Below are positions 54,655 to 64,000 of a DNA stretch of 64,000 bases, in pieces. Both the position numbers and the translations under genes were made by a program. The notes beneath the pieces were generated by a model. The model worked only from the letters and a program-made list of their open reading frames with translations, was not told the origin of the DNA and searched no databases. The DNA is taken from assembly GCF_019393635.1 (NCBI RefSeq), contig NC_057862.1, positions 417,243,669-417,307,668 of the forward strand. The letters run 5' to 3'. Numbering within the stretch: the stretch's first letter is position 1; every line of letters starts with the position of its first letter. This DNA comes from Dromiciops gliroides (Eukaryota; Chordata; Mammalia; Microbiotheria; Microbiotheriidae).

Positions 54655-55061
54655 AACCTGGAAAGTGAAGTACACAGTAAGAGCAACATTGTGTGATGAT
54701 CAGCTATGACAGATGTAGGTCTCAGCAATACAATGATCCAAGACAATTCCAAAGGACTCATGATGGGAAATGCTTCCCACATCTAGGGAAAGAACTGATG
54801 GAGTCTGAATGCAGATCAAAGCATTCTATTTTCACTTGATTTTTTCCATGTTTTTTCTTTTGGTCTGTTTCTTCTTGCACAACATGACTGATATGAAAAC
54901 ATGTTTTATATGATTGCCCATATCTAACCTATATCAAATTACTCTTTTAGGGAGGAGAGAGATAAGGGAGGGAGGGAGAAAATTTGGAACTCAAATTTTA
55001 AGAAATGAATATTAAGAATTGTCCTTACATGTGTTTAGAAAAAATAAAATACTATTTTTTA
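54655..55061 (+). mobile_element. L1 3' end
   Basis: 'agcaacattgtgtgatgatcag ... gatccaagacaattccaaagg ... aagaactgatggagtctgaatgcag ... aacatgactgatatg ... aaatttggaactcaaa ... aaaataaaatac'. About 405 bp, 5'-truncated. Confidence 0.9.
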
Positions 55062-55079
55062 AAAAGTCCTTCACCACCT

Positions 55080-55162
55080 GAGTTCAAATCCGGCCTCAGA
55101 CACTTGACACTTACTAGCTGTGTGACCCTGGGCAAATCACTTAACTCCCATTGCCCCGCAAA
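55080..55162 (+). mobile_element. 5'-truncated CORE-SINE
   Basis: Starts at GAGTTCAAATCCGG within the B-box. TSD aaaagtccttcaccacct / aaaagtcctttaccacct (55062-55079, 55163-55180). It is inserted at the L1/L2 junction. Confidence 0.93.
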
Positions 55163-55530
55163 AAAAGTCCTTTACCACCTAGATCCAGCATAGCTTTCCA
55201 ACCCGATCCTAGCCTTCTTTGTTGTTCCTCACATGTGATGCTCCATTTCCCATGCCTAGAATGAACTCTCCTCACCTCTGCCTCTTCAACTCCCTTGTTT
55301 CTTTAAAAAATCAGCTCAAGCACCTCCTTCTATGAGGCCTTTCCCATTATCCCCAAACACAAAGGCCTCTCCCCCACCAGATTTACTTTGTATTAATTGT
55401 GTCTATATCTGGTATATATTTAATTATGGGCACATTGTGCCCCTGATAGATTGCAAGTTGGCTCCTTGATGGGAGCAGGGATTGTTTCATTTTGGCTTTT
55501 GTATTCTCTGGGCTCAGCATAGTTGCTGGT

Positions 55531-55689
55531 TGGCTGGTTGATCCCAAAGGGTCTCTTGGCATTTTTGTGCTATATCATCATGTCCTCCAGCTCTCCAAGC
55601 TCTCAATGTAGTGTACTGCCAAGTGCAGTGTCCTAAGCCTGAAATCATACCCTGACAATCCCCATGATTCCCATCCCTATCATCATCAT
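55531..55689. other. Short unassigned stretch
   Basis: Between two L2 pieces. No family recognised. Confidence 0.4.
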
Positions 55690-56190
55690 AGTGTGACAAC
55701 AGAAATCCCAATTGAAATCTCATCTTCTACAGAAAGCCTTTCTCAATCCCTCTTAATTCTAGTGCCTTCCTTCTTTTAATTATTTCTTCTCTATCCTGTA
55801 TGTAGCTTGTTTTGTACAGGGCAGCGAGGTGGTGCAGTAGATAGAGTGCCAGTCCTAGAATCAAGAATATCTGAGTTCAAAGCCAGCCTCAGATACTTAC
55901 TAGCTATGTGACCCTGGACAAGTCACTTAATCGTGTTTGCCTCAGTTTCCTCATCTATAAAATAAGCTGGAGAAGAAAATAGCAAACCACTCCTATATCT
56001 TTGCAAAGATCCCAAGCCCCAAATGGGGTCACAAGGAGCTGAATATGACTGAAAAATGAACAAAGCTTGTTTGCTTCTTCTCTCCTCTATTAAAATGTGA
56101 GATCCTTGTCTTTTGCCTCTTTTTGTATCCTTATGGCTGACACATAGTAGGTGCTTAATAAATGTTTATTGACTGACTGACAGAAATAAC
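55690..56190 (+). mobile_element. Second L2 3' end, split by a long SINE
   Basis: 55710-55816 (ctacagaaagcctttctcaatccc ... tgtatgtagcttgtt) and 56070-56185 (cctctttttgtatccttatgg ... gtaggtgcttaataaatgtttattg) are continuous L2 terminal sequence. Confidence 0.85.
55817..56069 (+). mobile_element. Long CORE-SINE variant with second 3' module
   Basis: Head 'gggcagcgaggtggtgcag', core, then 'ataagctggagaagaaaatagcaaaccactc ... ccaaatggggtcacaaggagctgaatatgactg'. Confidence 0.92.
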
Positions 56191-56302
56191 AGTAAACTTG
56201 GATTCAAGTCTAGGTTCAGTTACAAGCTGAGTATTTATGGCAAATCATTTAACCTTCCTGAGACTTGGTTTTTCTCATCAATAGAGTGAAGATAATAGTG
56301 TT
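56191..56302 (+). mobile_element. MIR fragment
   Basis: 'cttggattcaagtctaggttcag ... gagtatttatggcaaatcatttaacc'. Confidence 0.65.
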
Positions 56303-56612
56303 TGCATGATCCAAGACAATACCAAAGGACTATTGATGAAACATACTATCTACCTTGAAAGAAAGAACTGATATTGAAGGAACAGAAGAGAAGCATGCTA
56401 TTTTCCACTTTCTTTCATTAAAGGTTTCTTGTACAAAATGACAAATATGGTAATGTTTTACATAATCATACATGCATAACCCATATCTGATCGTTTGCCT
56501 CCTCAGGGAAGGGGGAGGAGAGGGAGGGAAGAAGGGATAAAAATTGGAACCCAAAACTATAAATAAAAATGTTTATTACATTAAGATAAATAAATAAATG
56601 AATGAATAAGAA
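56303..56612 (+). mobile_element. L1 3' end, second copy
   Basis: 'gatccaagacaataccaaaggac ... gaaagaactgatattgaagg ... cttgtacaaaatgacaaatatgg ... aaattggaacccaaaa', ending in (AAAT)n. Diverged from the copy at 54655. Confidence 0.85.
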
Positions 56613-56859
56613 ATAGTGTTTGTACTATGTTTCTTATAGGGGGTGGGGTGAGAAAAAGGTTCTATCAACTTTAAAGTGCTGTATAAATGTGAGCTGTTAT
56701 TACCATTATCATAATTGTCAACATACTCCCATCACAACATCCCTATTTTAGGATTGTAATATCACAGATTTAGGGCTGGAAGGGACCGTAGACATCATTG
56801 AATCCAACATTTTACAGATAAGGAAACTGAGACCTAAAGATGTTAAGTGATTTACTGCC
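56613..56859 (-). mobile_element. Antisense MIR-like pieces
   Basis: 56755-56855 'agatttagggctggaagggaccgtagacatcattg ... acagataaggaaactgagacc'. 56655-56710 shows a MIR end ('ttaaagtgctgtataaatgtgagc'). Confidence 0.6.
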
Positions 56860-57414
56860 TGACAAGGCTTGTATGAACTGATGCAGAGTGAAGTGAACAG
56901 AACCAGGGGAACAATTTCTTTTTTTTTCTTTCCAGGATAATGAGGGTTAAGTGACTTGCCCAGGGTCACACAGCTAGTGTCAAGTGTCTGAGGTTGGATT
57001 TGAACTCAGGTCCTCCTGAATCCAGGGCTGGTGCTTTATCCACTGTGCCACCTAGCTGCTTCCCAGAGGAACAATTTCTATGAAAACAACACCATAAAAA
57101 CAACACCTTTAAAAGACTTAAGATTTCTGATCAACCCGATGGCCAGTGATGAATCCAGAGAACTGATGATGAAGCATGCTACCCACCTCTTGCAGAAAGG
57201 TGATGGATTCAAGATGCAGGATGAGATACATGTTTCTGACCTGGCCAATATGAGAATTTGTTTTGCTTTAATATGTGTGTGTGTGTATTTGTTACAGGGT
57301 TTAATAGATTTTTTTTCCTATTTTGGAGGAGATGGGAAGGAGAGAAAACAAATGCTTGTTAATTGAAAAAATTAAGAACTATAAAAACAAAAGTGTTACA
57401 GAAACAAAAGATAT
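56860..57414 (+). mobile_element. L1 3' end of a different subfamily, split by a SINE
   Basis: 'gcttgtatgaactgatgcagagtgaagtgaacag' then, after the SINE, 'gatgatgaagcatgctacccacctc ... gaaaggtgatggattcaag ... aatgcttgttaattgaaaaa'. The terminal segment differs from the copies at 54.7 and 56.3 kb. Confidence 0.85.
56930..57066 (-). mobile_element. CORE-SINE inside L1
   Basis: Antisense GGATTCAGG subtype. TSD ggaacaatttct (56908-56919, about 57068-57079). Confidence 0.95.
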
Positions 57415-58631
57415 ATCACCTTCTTAGAAAGCCTTCTCTGACTACTGGAAACCATAGTGTTCTCTTTCTTCCCTGAGCTTTTGTAACACCTACTATCAAT
57501 CCCACATAATTTAGACCTCAACTCTATACTGGTCACCCAGCCTGGGCTCCTGAGGGGCAGGACTATAGCTATCCCTGGCTCCTTCTCCCAGCCTAACAGA
57601 GCCCAGAGCCCCCAGCCTAGGTCTAAAGTGCCTGACCTGACATGGGGAGCAGACTTTCTGGGGCTGGCAGGCGAGTGTCAGTTGGCTGAGGACGTTGGAG
57701 CTGTGCTGGCCCTCCTGGGGAAGGTTAGGAAATATCTTTGGGGGCATCTTTCCTGTTCTGATAAATAACTGATCTGTGGTCGGGACACAGAGGTCATCTC
57801 TCCCCAGAAAAAGCATGGGAGAAAACCACTTCTGACCGCCCGGCTGGGCCTGTGGGTGATGTAAGGGGAAGGCTGCCTTCCTGGTGGCCGGGCTGCTGAG
57901 AGGTGATTTCAGAAACGGGAAGCCGTGCTCCTGGCGAGGGCAAGCGAGGCCCTGTGCAGCGCTTCCTGTGGGCCAGGACAGCAAAATCAAAGGGACGGCC
58001 ATTCCTGTGGTCGAGGGGTGGCTAAGGGTATCACTGGGGGAGACAAGGGCAATTTATGGCCCTCCACTGGGCCTGCCCCCTCTCCAGATCTTTCAGCATG
58101 GAAAATTAGTTCCTGGGCTAAGGACAGGGCTGCTAATGCTGGTTCCTTTCCTGGGGTTGGTAGGGGTAGGGGGAGGAAGAGGGGAGGAAGAGGGGAGGGC
58201 AGGTTAGTAGCTATCAGACAAGGAGTCTTCTATAAATGTCTGATCAAGAATATGTCAGGGAATGGTAGAGATGGGGGGAACTGAGAGGCACCAGAGGCCA
58301 CTCTTAGCTGGTAGCTTAGCTTTCTGGATTCTATCTATGACCAGCTTTGGGTGGCGTTATGATGGGAAAAGGATGAAAGAAAGAAGTGTTTTTAAAAATT
58401 CCCTCTCCTTCCAATCCTAGGAGATGGAAGATAAGCCCTAATATACTGAGCCAGGAATGGCAAAACCAGGAAGTGAGCACTAGAGACCAAATAGAACAAA
58501 ATTTCCCCTCTCCCACTCACTCTGGGGGAGGGGAGGGTGCTCTATCCTTGACATTAGGTTCCATATGGAGATAGGAGCTGGGTTTTAATACGCAGTCTGT
58601 GAGTAGAGATGATGTCAGCGGTGCTTGGGGA
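57415..58631. other. Single-copy GC-rich stretch
   Basis: 57415-57505 L2 scrap (agaaagccttctctgac). 57600-58000 has no repeat similarity, with scattered CpGs. A minus frame is open for 163 codons (57511-58002) without recognisable domains. Purine-rich tract at 58170-58200. Confidence 0.45.
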
Positions 58632-58650
58632 CATGAGTCCCTGACTCATG
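58632..58650. promoter_or_regulatory. Perfect 8-bp inverted repeat with AP-1-like half sites
   Basis: CATGAGTC-CCT-GACTCATG. TGAGTC and GACTCA are most of an AP-1 heptamer facing each other across 3 bp. Position 22 bp upstream is GATGTCAGC. No binding evidence is available. Confidence 0.4.
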
Positions 58651-58974
58651 GTGAAGTCCTGGAGGATGACTCCATTCCTCTTCTTCCTCCCCCTTTAGAG
58701 AGAGCATCAAGGTTAGGAAGTCTTAGGGATGAGTGCAGAGAGCATTCCTGATGATTTCATAACCAAGGAAAAGATGTCAATTACACCAAAAGGAGGGAAT
58801 TGGCCCAAGCCAGACCAAGGATGAGTGTCTAGGCAATTAGACCCTTCCCTAGGCACTCCCTGTTGAGGCTCCCCCTTAGCCAAGGCCTCACGACTACCTG
58901 GGAACCCCTTGCTCCTCCTGTGCCCTCCTAAAGCTGACCTGGTCTCTAGGCTCTGACAATGGAATAACTCAGAG
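58651..58974. other. Non-genic single-copy stretch
   Basis: Nothing recognised. Confidence 0.4.
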
Positions 58975-59360
58975 TATATCAGTCAGTCAACAAATATTTA
59001 TTAAGAATCTGCTATGTACCAGGAATATTTGGGCAGCTAGGTGGCACAGTGGATAGAGTGCTAGGCCTGGAGTCAGGAAGGCCTGAGTTCAAATCTGGTC
59101 TCAGACACTTATTTGAAATGTGACCCTGAGCCAGTCACTTAACCCTATTTCCCTCATCTGTAAAATGAGCTGGAAAAGGAAATGGCAAACCACTCCTGCA
59201 TTTCTGCCAAGAAAACCCCAAATGGGGTCACAAAGAGTCAGGAAAAACTGAAAATAACTGAAATGAACAAAATGTTCCAGGCACTGTGCTAAGGGCTGGG
59301 GCTACAGAGAAAGACAAAAGATAGTTTTAGTCTAATTTTTTTTTTTTTAGGAGCTCACAG
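58975..59360 (+). repeat. Ancient long dispersed repeat, split by a long SINE
   Basis: 'caacaaatatttattaagaatctgctatgtaccagg' (58988-59023) resumes at 59276 with 'ccaggcactgtgctaagggctggggctacag'. The repeated 'ttccagg/accagg' may be the SINE's TSD. Confidence 0.75.
59034..59272 (+). mobile_element. Long CORE-SINE variant with second 3' module
   Basis: Clear complete copy: head, core, 'gtaaaatgagctggaaaaggaaatggcaaaccactc', 'ccaagaaaaccccaaatggggtcac', end 'ctgaaatgaacaaaatg'. Best example of the long variant in the window. Confidence 0.93.
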
Positions 59361-59579
59361 TCTAATATTCAGGAGAGTTAAAGCTCGTGTCCCTCACACC
59401 CTTGCTTCCGCATAAGCCTTCCTTTCGTGTCCTTTCCCCACTTTACAACTGGATGGAGCCAATGAGTCCACACCCTCCCCAGCCTCCTCTGCCTGCTGTC
59501 TTTCCTTGTTCCTGCTTTTGCCCCTTAGCCAGAGAATTCTCTGTAGGCCCTTGGCTGGAAAGAAGTCTCCCAGAGTCTG
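59361..59579. other. Non-genic stretch
   Basis: Single-copy, nothing recognised. Confidence 0.4.
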
Positions 59580-59800
59580 ATAGGATCGTTGGATTTAGAT
59601 CTGAAAGGGAACTTTAGAGATCATCTGGTCCAATCCCTTTCTTTTTAGATGAGGAAACTGAGGTGCAGGGAAATTAAATGTGTCTCCTAAATCCACACAG
59701 CTTGAACCAAAGTCATAGAGTTGTGGTTTTGCCCCAGGTCTTCTGAGTCTTTTGAATGATCTTTCCATGATGTCACATTGCCTTCTGACCACTTAGGGAA
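59580..59800 (-). mobile_element. Antisense MIR-like repeat
   Basis: 'ttggatttagatctgaaagggaactttagagatcatctggtccaatcc ... gatgaggaaactgaggtgcagg'. Confidence 0.7.
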
Positions 59801-59945
59801 GGCTCACCTATATTCAGTGACTTTAAGAAGTAGGGAAGAGAAGAGGGAAGGGGTCAAGGAAAGCACGGGGCAAGGTCTGGTTAGGGTTGAAAAAATTGCC
59901 TAATGGAAGCCCGTATAATTTCTGACCAAGGGAGTCCAGGGGGAT

Positions 59946-60013
59946 TTTTTTTGCGGGGGCAGGGGGAGGTGAGGGGGTGGTGGTGGTGGTGGTGGTGGTG
60001 GCGGCGGCGGCAG
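59946..60013 (+). repeat. G-rich (GGT)n(GGC)n trinucleotide repeat
   Basis: GGGGGCAGGGGGAGG then eight GGT and three to four GGC units (59977-60010). The plus frame gives Trp/Arg runs, the minus frame Ala/Thr runs; neither is credible coding. Strong G-quadruplex potential. Confidence 0.93.
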
Positions 60014-60544
60014 CTGCAGGAGGCATTGTCTACCCAGGGGTTTCTAGAAGGGGCCAGGAAGACCCTGCTTACCTACTACATCTCAGTGTCTGAAAGGCAA
60101 AGGAGGAGGAGCAAGAGAAGGCAGACTCCACAAGGCTTCCCAAAGCCCCTGTTTCTTCTTTCCCAACCCTGTTGTTGCCAATCAGCTACTTTATCGCCCT
60201 ATGCTTGGTGCTGTATGGATGGGGAGACTGAGAACGTTCGGGAAGGGCTCTCTGTCTAAGGGAATGAAGAATAGAACAGCCCCAGACCCTGTCCCCAGGG
60301 AACTCACAGGGTTAGGGGTAGTTGGGATATAATCTGAGCCTTGAAAGATGGGTAAAATCTGGAAGGGTAGAAATAAGAAAGTGCAGAAAAATGGGGCATT
60401 TGAGTCGGGGGACATGTAGAAACATTTGGAGGGGGGGTGGAGAACAATCCTGGTAAAGCTCTGAGATGGCAGAAAGCCTAGTGTGAGTGAAGGGGTCAGG
60501 GAGAAGGAAGGTCGGGGATAGAACAGTGTCTCTTTGTAGTTTTG
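60014..60544. other. Possible ancient dispersed repeat
   Basis: 60290-60480 fits that repeat's internal order ('gtccccagggaactcacagg', 'gagccttgaaagatggg'). No gene. Confidence 0.45.
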
Positions 60545-60615
60545 TTTCAGGATCTCGGACCTCAAAGGATCTCAGAGATCACCTAGTCTTCCTCCTACTT
60601 TTTTTTGGGGGGGGG

Positions 60616-60745
60616 CAGGGCAATGGGGGTTAAGTGACTTGCCCAGGGTCACACAGCTAGTGTCAAGTGTCTGAGGCTGGATTTGAACTCAGGTCCTCCT
60701 GAATCCAGGGCCGGTGCTTTATCCACTGTGCCACCTAGCTGCCCC
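60616..60745 (-). mobile_element. CORE-SINE inside L3/CR1
   Basis: Antisense copy. Its head is followed by an 11-13 nt C-run (60742-60754). The tail side is G-rich (60607-60614). Confidence 0.94.
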
Positions 60746-61299
60746 CCCCCCCCCAATACTTTAATAAGTACACTGGATCTCTGCTTCAACATCTCCAGCA
60801 AGTAGTCACTTAGGCTGTGCTTGTAGCCCCAGGTATCACTTCCTGAGCCAGCCACTTTGGGGGTAGTCTTGGTGTTAGGAATTTTCCCTTTATATCAAGA
60901 TTAAATCGGCACATTCCCCCCCCCCGCCCCCCAGTTTCTACTTCTAAGGCTCCTAACTCTGCCTCCTGGGGCCAAGCAAAACAAGTCTAATCCCTCGACC
61001 TTCAAATATTGGAAGATGCCTATCATACCCTATTATATTTTCTCTTCTCCAGGCTAAATGTCTTACTTACCTCAACCAATCCTAACTTTAGTCTCTTCTC
61101 CATTCTGGTTGGCATCCTCTGGACACTCTCCAGCTTATTAATGTTTTTCCTAAAATGTGCTGCTCAGGACCTTGGCTCCTGCCAAATAGGGCAGAGGATT
61201 AGGGCAGAAGTCATAGTGTATTAATGAAGCCTAAGATCTCATTAAGGTTTGCTTGTTTGTTTGTTTTTGCCTGCCATATCACACAATGACTGCTGAGTC

Positions 61300-61411
61300 A
61301 TTAGATTGTGAGCTTTTTGAGGGCAGGGACCCTCTTTTGCCTCCTTTCGTATCTCTAGTGCTTAGCCAGTTGTCTGGCACATAGCAGATGCTTAATAAAT
61401 GTTTATTGATT
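61300..61411 (+). mobile_element. L2 terminal fragment inside L3/CR1
   Basis: 'agattgtgagctttttgagggcagggaccc ... gtctggcacatagcagatgcttaataaatg'. Confidence 0.8.
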
Positions 61412-61538
61412 TGTTGATCTTCTAGTCCAGTAAATTTTGATATTTTTCAAAAGAACTTCTATATAGCTATATCTTCCCCCATTTTGTATTTATGAAATTG
61501 ATTTCTTGAACTCATGTCAGACTTTACTTCTTTCTTTT

Positions 61539-61540
<2 letters not shown>

Positions 61541-61610
<70 letters not shown>
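61541..61610. repeat. (TC)n microsatellite
   Basis: About 34 uninterrupted TC units. Confidence 0.97.
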
Positions 61611-61613
<3 letters not shown>

Positions 61614-61639
61614 GCTTTGGCCACAGTACTCACTCTGCC

Positions 61640-61790
61640 AATACAAAGCTGTACCTTTGGGGCAACAGAGTTGCCTGGGGCTACTGAGAAATTGTCACTA
61701 GTTCAGAGGCATACAGCTATAGGTGTCAGAGGTGGGGATTGAACTCAGGTGTTCCTGATTCTGAGACTAGCTCTCTTTCAATAATGCTCC
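61640..61790 (-). mobile_element. Antisense MIR-like fragment
   Basis: 'agaggcatacagctataggtgtcagaggtggggattgaactcaggtgttcctgattctgag'. Confidence 0.65.
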
Positions 61791-62210
61791 CTCAAGACTT
61801 TATATTTATAGATATTAAATTTCATCTTTGATTCAGCCCTGTTTTCTAGACTGTCAACAACTTTTTCAAGCTTGATTATGTTATACTTTATGTTAGATAT
61901 CCCTTTTAAATTTGCACCATCTACAAATGTGATAAACATACCATTTCTACCTAAATCCAAGACTTTGATAAAAATGTTAAACACCACAGAGCCAACCATT
62001 GATCCCTAGGGCACTCCACTGGTGATCTCCTTTGAAGATGACATGGAACCATTCATGTCTATTTTGGGGGTCTATTCAATCAGTTCCAATTGCACTATAT
62101 AATATCTTGTCCACAATTCTCTGTGTGTGTCTCTTTCTCTCTCACCCCCCACCCCAAGATCGAATAAGAAACTCTGTCAAATGCTTTTTTAAACTCTAGC
62201 TTTCCCCAAT

Positions 62211-62329
62211 GTGCCAGCCTGGTATCTCTGCCTCTCTCTGAGTCTCTAAGAACTTTGGAGCTGTCAGAGAGGACATCTGAGAGTGCCGATTGAGTCTGTG
62301 TTCATCACACTCTGTTTGGGAATGAGAAA
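62211..62329. other. Single-copy stretch
   Basis: Nothing recognised. Confidence 0.4.
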
Positions 62330-62565
62330 TGCTTGCCCAGTCCTGGCGCTGTGCAGCCTACTTTGCGCTCATTAGATTATCAGTTGGAAGTGAATCAGAG
62401 ATTAGGAAACCCCGGAGGTTATCAAACTCTGGCCTGCTGGACTCTCAGTTAATCTTTAGCTTCCCTGCTAGGACGGAGGAAATGCTGTTGCAACACCAAG
62501 CTCCTCTTACCATCATTATCTCCATCACCGAGGCCCTTCAGATAATTCCGTCAGGAAAGATGAGC
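62330..62565. promoter_or_regulatory. Candidate conserved non-coding element
   Basis: Non-repeat block with retained CpGs and dense motifs: CATTAGATTATCAG (62369-62382), AGTTAATC (62447-62454), a perfect 10-bp palindrome TGTTGCAACA (62486-62495, C/EBP-like) and CAGATAATTCC (62538-62548). Function is inferred only. Confidence 0.35.
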
Positions 62566-64000
62566 CAGTACTAGGACAGAAGGTGTGTGTGTGTGTGGGG
62601 GTGTCTATGTATGTGAGGGTTAAAATGAAGGTGAACCTGGCTCCCAAGACTCAGGTTTCAGCAGAGGGTCTGACTGGGAAGAGTCTGGACAGATCCAGTA
62701 GTGACTGCTGTGTGGAAAGGCTACTCCCCAAGAAAGAACAGCTGTGGTCCAGGCTCCCGAGGGAGACAGACACATATGGACACAAGCATGCATGCAGAGA
62801 GACCTAGACAGAGACCCATGTGGAGAAAAACACATAAAGCAGTCCATGGAATTCCTCATCTTCCAATCTTTGTCTTTCATTGGAAACCGATATGGAAGAA
62901 GGGGCTCTTCTGAACTTTGTGCTCTCATCCCCCTTTCTGAATTTCCTGGTCTGTGCAGTGTCTCTCTATGGTCACTGCCTTAACTGGTTTACTACGGCTG
63001 AGAGGGATGGGCTTAGGCATTCAGGGACCCAAACACAGAGTTTGACTCCCACCTTGGATGTGAGGAAAGAAAAATGTTGGGGCCTTTTAATAAAGCCTCT
63101 TTGTTGAATCAAATGGATGCCTCTCTCCTATATTCCCAGTCCCAGAGTATTCAAAGTAACTTTCCTGTCAAGGTAAAGTATGAGAGGTAAATCTCATACT
63201 GGGCTGTCCTGACTCTGGTACCTTCTTTCCCTGAGTAGCTGCCATTCCACTTATACTCTCATTAAGGCTTGGGGAGGTTGTCACCCAGAAGTCTGTCATC
63301 TATCCTTTCTTGGCTCTCATGATGCCTCCGCTTTCCACCATCCAGAGGACCTACAGCCTTGCTTTGGCCGTAGGGAAACAAATCTCAAAGGTTTCAAAGG
63401 CTTCTTCCTGTCTGGTCCTCATTTGCTAGGGCAAGAAAATGACTTTTTCTCGGTCTTTCCACCAAGGTAGCAGAGTGACAGAAATAACATGGAAGATATT
63501 AAATCATTTACAAAATAGCATACACCCAAGAAAGACACCCTGGGTAGTAAAATATAAGTGAAAATCACTTCCCCACTTCCTTTCCTCCTGTCCTCCTGTA
63601 CTGGGGGATCTCATGGACCCTAAACAGCAAAGAATATGCTTACTTTAGTCATGATAGTCATGTGGGATGTGGATGCCTTGCGATCCTGGGAATTCTCCTT
63701 CTCACATAACTAGTAGTTTCTGGATAGTGAGAAACTCTGGGTTTTAGGAAGTGGTGAGGAATTCAGGATGTCTCACTTTCCTAAACTTCCCCCATCCCTC
63801 CTCCCAACAACTGGGGCAGGAGACATGAAGAAAGACAGGTTGAATACTGAGTGTCCTACACCTGTCCCAAAGACCAGAGTTATAGGGAGGAAATTCCACT
63901 TGGTATAGTCTCCATCCCACCAACCTCTGTAACTCCCCCAGAGAGGTGGAAAAAATACTCAATCCCATTTGGTACATTTTTTTCTAAAATACTTAAGTGC
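62566..64000. other. Non-genic single-copy stretch to window end
   Basis: (GT)n of about 8 units at 62582-62598. Frames up to about 100 codons (62620-62928, minus) have no domain. No repeat family or exon recognised. Confidence 0.45.

Larger units (their letters stand above)
53485..55530 (+). mobile_element. L2 LINE: reverse-transcriptase fragment to 3' UTR, split four times
   Basis: Conceptual frames give LDLISAFDAVDHFLLLDT (53513-53566), LLGFYDSALSWFPSYLSDHS (53573-53632) and YHLYADDSQ (53752-53778, the F/Y-x-DD catalytic box of LINE reverse transcriptases), in different frames, so it is decayed. L2 3' UTR follows at 54343-54395, 54600-54655 and 55180-55530. Insertions: two SINEs, a MIR, an L1 end. 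Confidence 0.85.
60545..62210 (+). mobile_element. Long L3/CR1 LINE 3' region
   Basis: Collinear pieces: 60550-60600 (ctcagagatcacctagtc), 60770-60900, 60930-61300 (gcctcctggggccaagcaaaacaagtctaatccc ... ctggacactctccagcttatt), 61412-61540 (cttcccccattttgtatttatgaaattgatt), 61790-62210 (ccctagggcactccactgg ... ctctgtcaaatgctttttt). Interrupted by a SINE, an L2 end, (TC)n and a MIR. Confidence 0.8.

Noticed and set aside
57511..58002. 163-codon minus-strand open frame as a gene
   Set aside because: No recognisable domain, no splice or promoter context; kept only as a low-interest block for conservation testing.
560..60745. tRNA genes at the SINE heads
   Set aside because: The tRNA-like A- and B-boxes belong to the SINE. 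No clover-leaf gene with acceptor stem was found.
1380..60855. Recurrent conceptual peptide RQLGLSDLPRVTQLVSVKCL in many frames
   Set aside because: It is the antisense translation of the CORE-SINE (and sense frames give another recurrent peptide). It tracks the repeat, not a gene family.

Overview
This is vertebrate, specifically mammalian and almost certainly marsupial, nuclear DNA. The main evidence is about 40 copies of one tRNA-derived CORE-SINE of the marsupial Mar-1/WSINE type. Each runs from a GGGGCAGCTAGGTGG head, through a tRNA-like B-box (GAGTTCAAATCC) and a MIR-type core (TGTGTGACCCTGGGCAAGTCACTTAACC), to an A-rich tail. Many have long A tails and near-perfect target-site duplications (TSDs), so the family was active recently. 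Around them lie marsupial-type L1 3' ends and older layers: MIR, L2, L3/CR1 and hAT remnants. Family names are by resemblance from memory; no library search was possible.

I find no intact protein-coding gene, no tRNA, rRNA or snRNA gene, no CpG island and no CRISPR. The only recognisable protein-derived sequence outside LINEs is a 5'-truncated, semi-processed retrocopy of PSMD8 (26S proteasome subunit Rpn12) on the minus strand at 8062-8738, which still carries one 93-nt GT-AG intron. LINE coding remnants are a marsupial L1 ORF2 C-terminal region (23572-25752) and an L2 reverse-transcriptase fragment (53485-54186). The window is therefore intergenic or deep intronic.

Layout. 1-8 kb: SINEs on ancient repeats, a possible LTR remnant, L3/CR1 pieces. 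8-13 kb: the PSMD8 retrocopy, then two 126-bp arms of a perfect inverted repeat (10379-10504 and 12411-12536). 13-17 kb: SINEs, inverted L3/CR1, a dispersed unclassified repeat. 17-19.4 kb: a long CTGCC-type degenerate satellite, a facing (GGGCA)n array 1 kb away, and a GC-rich non-repeat island. 20.8-23.6 kb: a direct duplication of about 785 bp. 23.6-27.1 kb: L1 ORF2, L2 and a 300-bp TATC microsatellite. 27-50 kb: mostly single-copy sequence with MIRs, G-rich runs and a 9-bp-period minisatellite at 39.9-40.1 kb. 51-57.4 kb: a dense nest of SINEs in L3/CR1, then L2, L1 and more SINEs. 57.4-64 kb: single-copy sequence, a long L3/CR1 3' region split by five later insertions or expansions, and a candidate conserved element near 62.3-62.6 kb.

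No set of genes works together here. The biological interest is structural: templated inverted duplication, nested retrotransposition, satellites that create binding-site arrays, and a few candidate regulatory islands.
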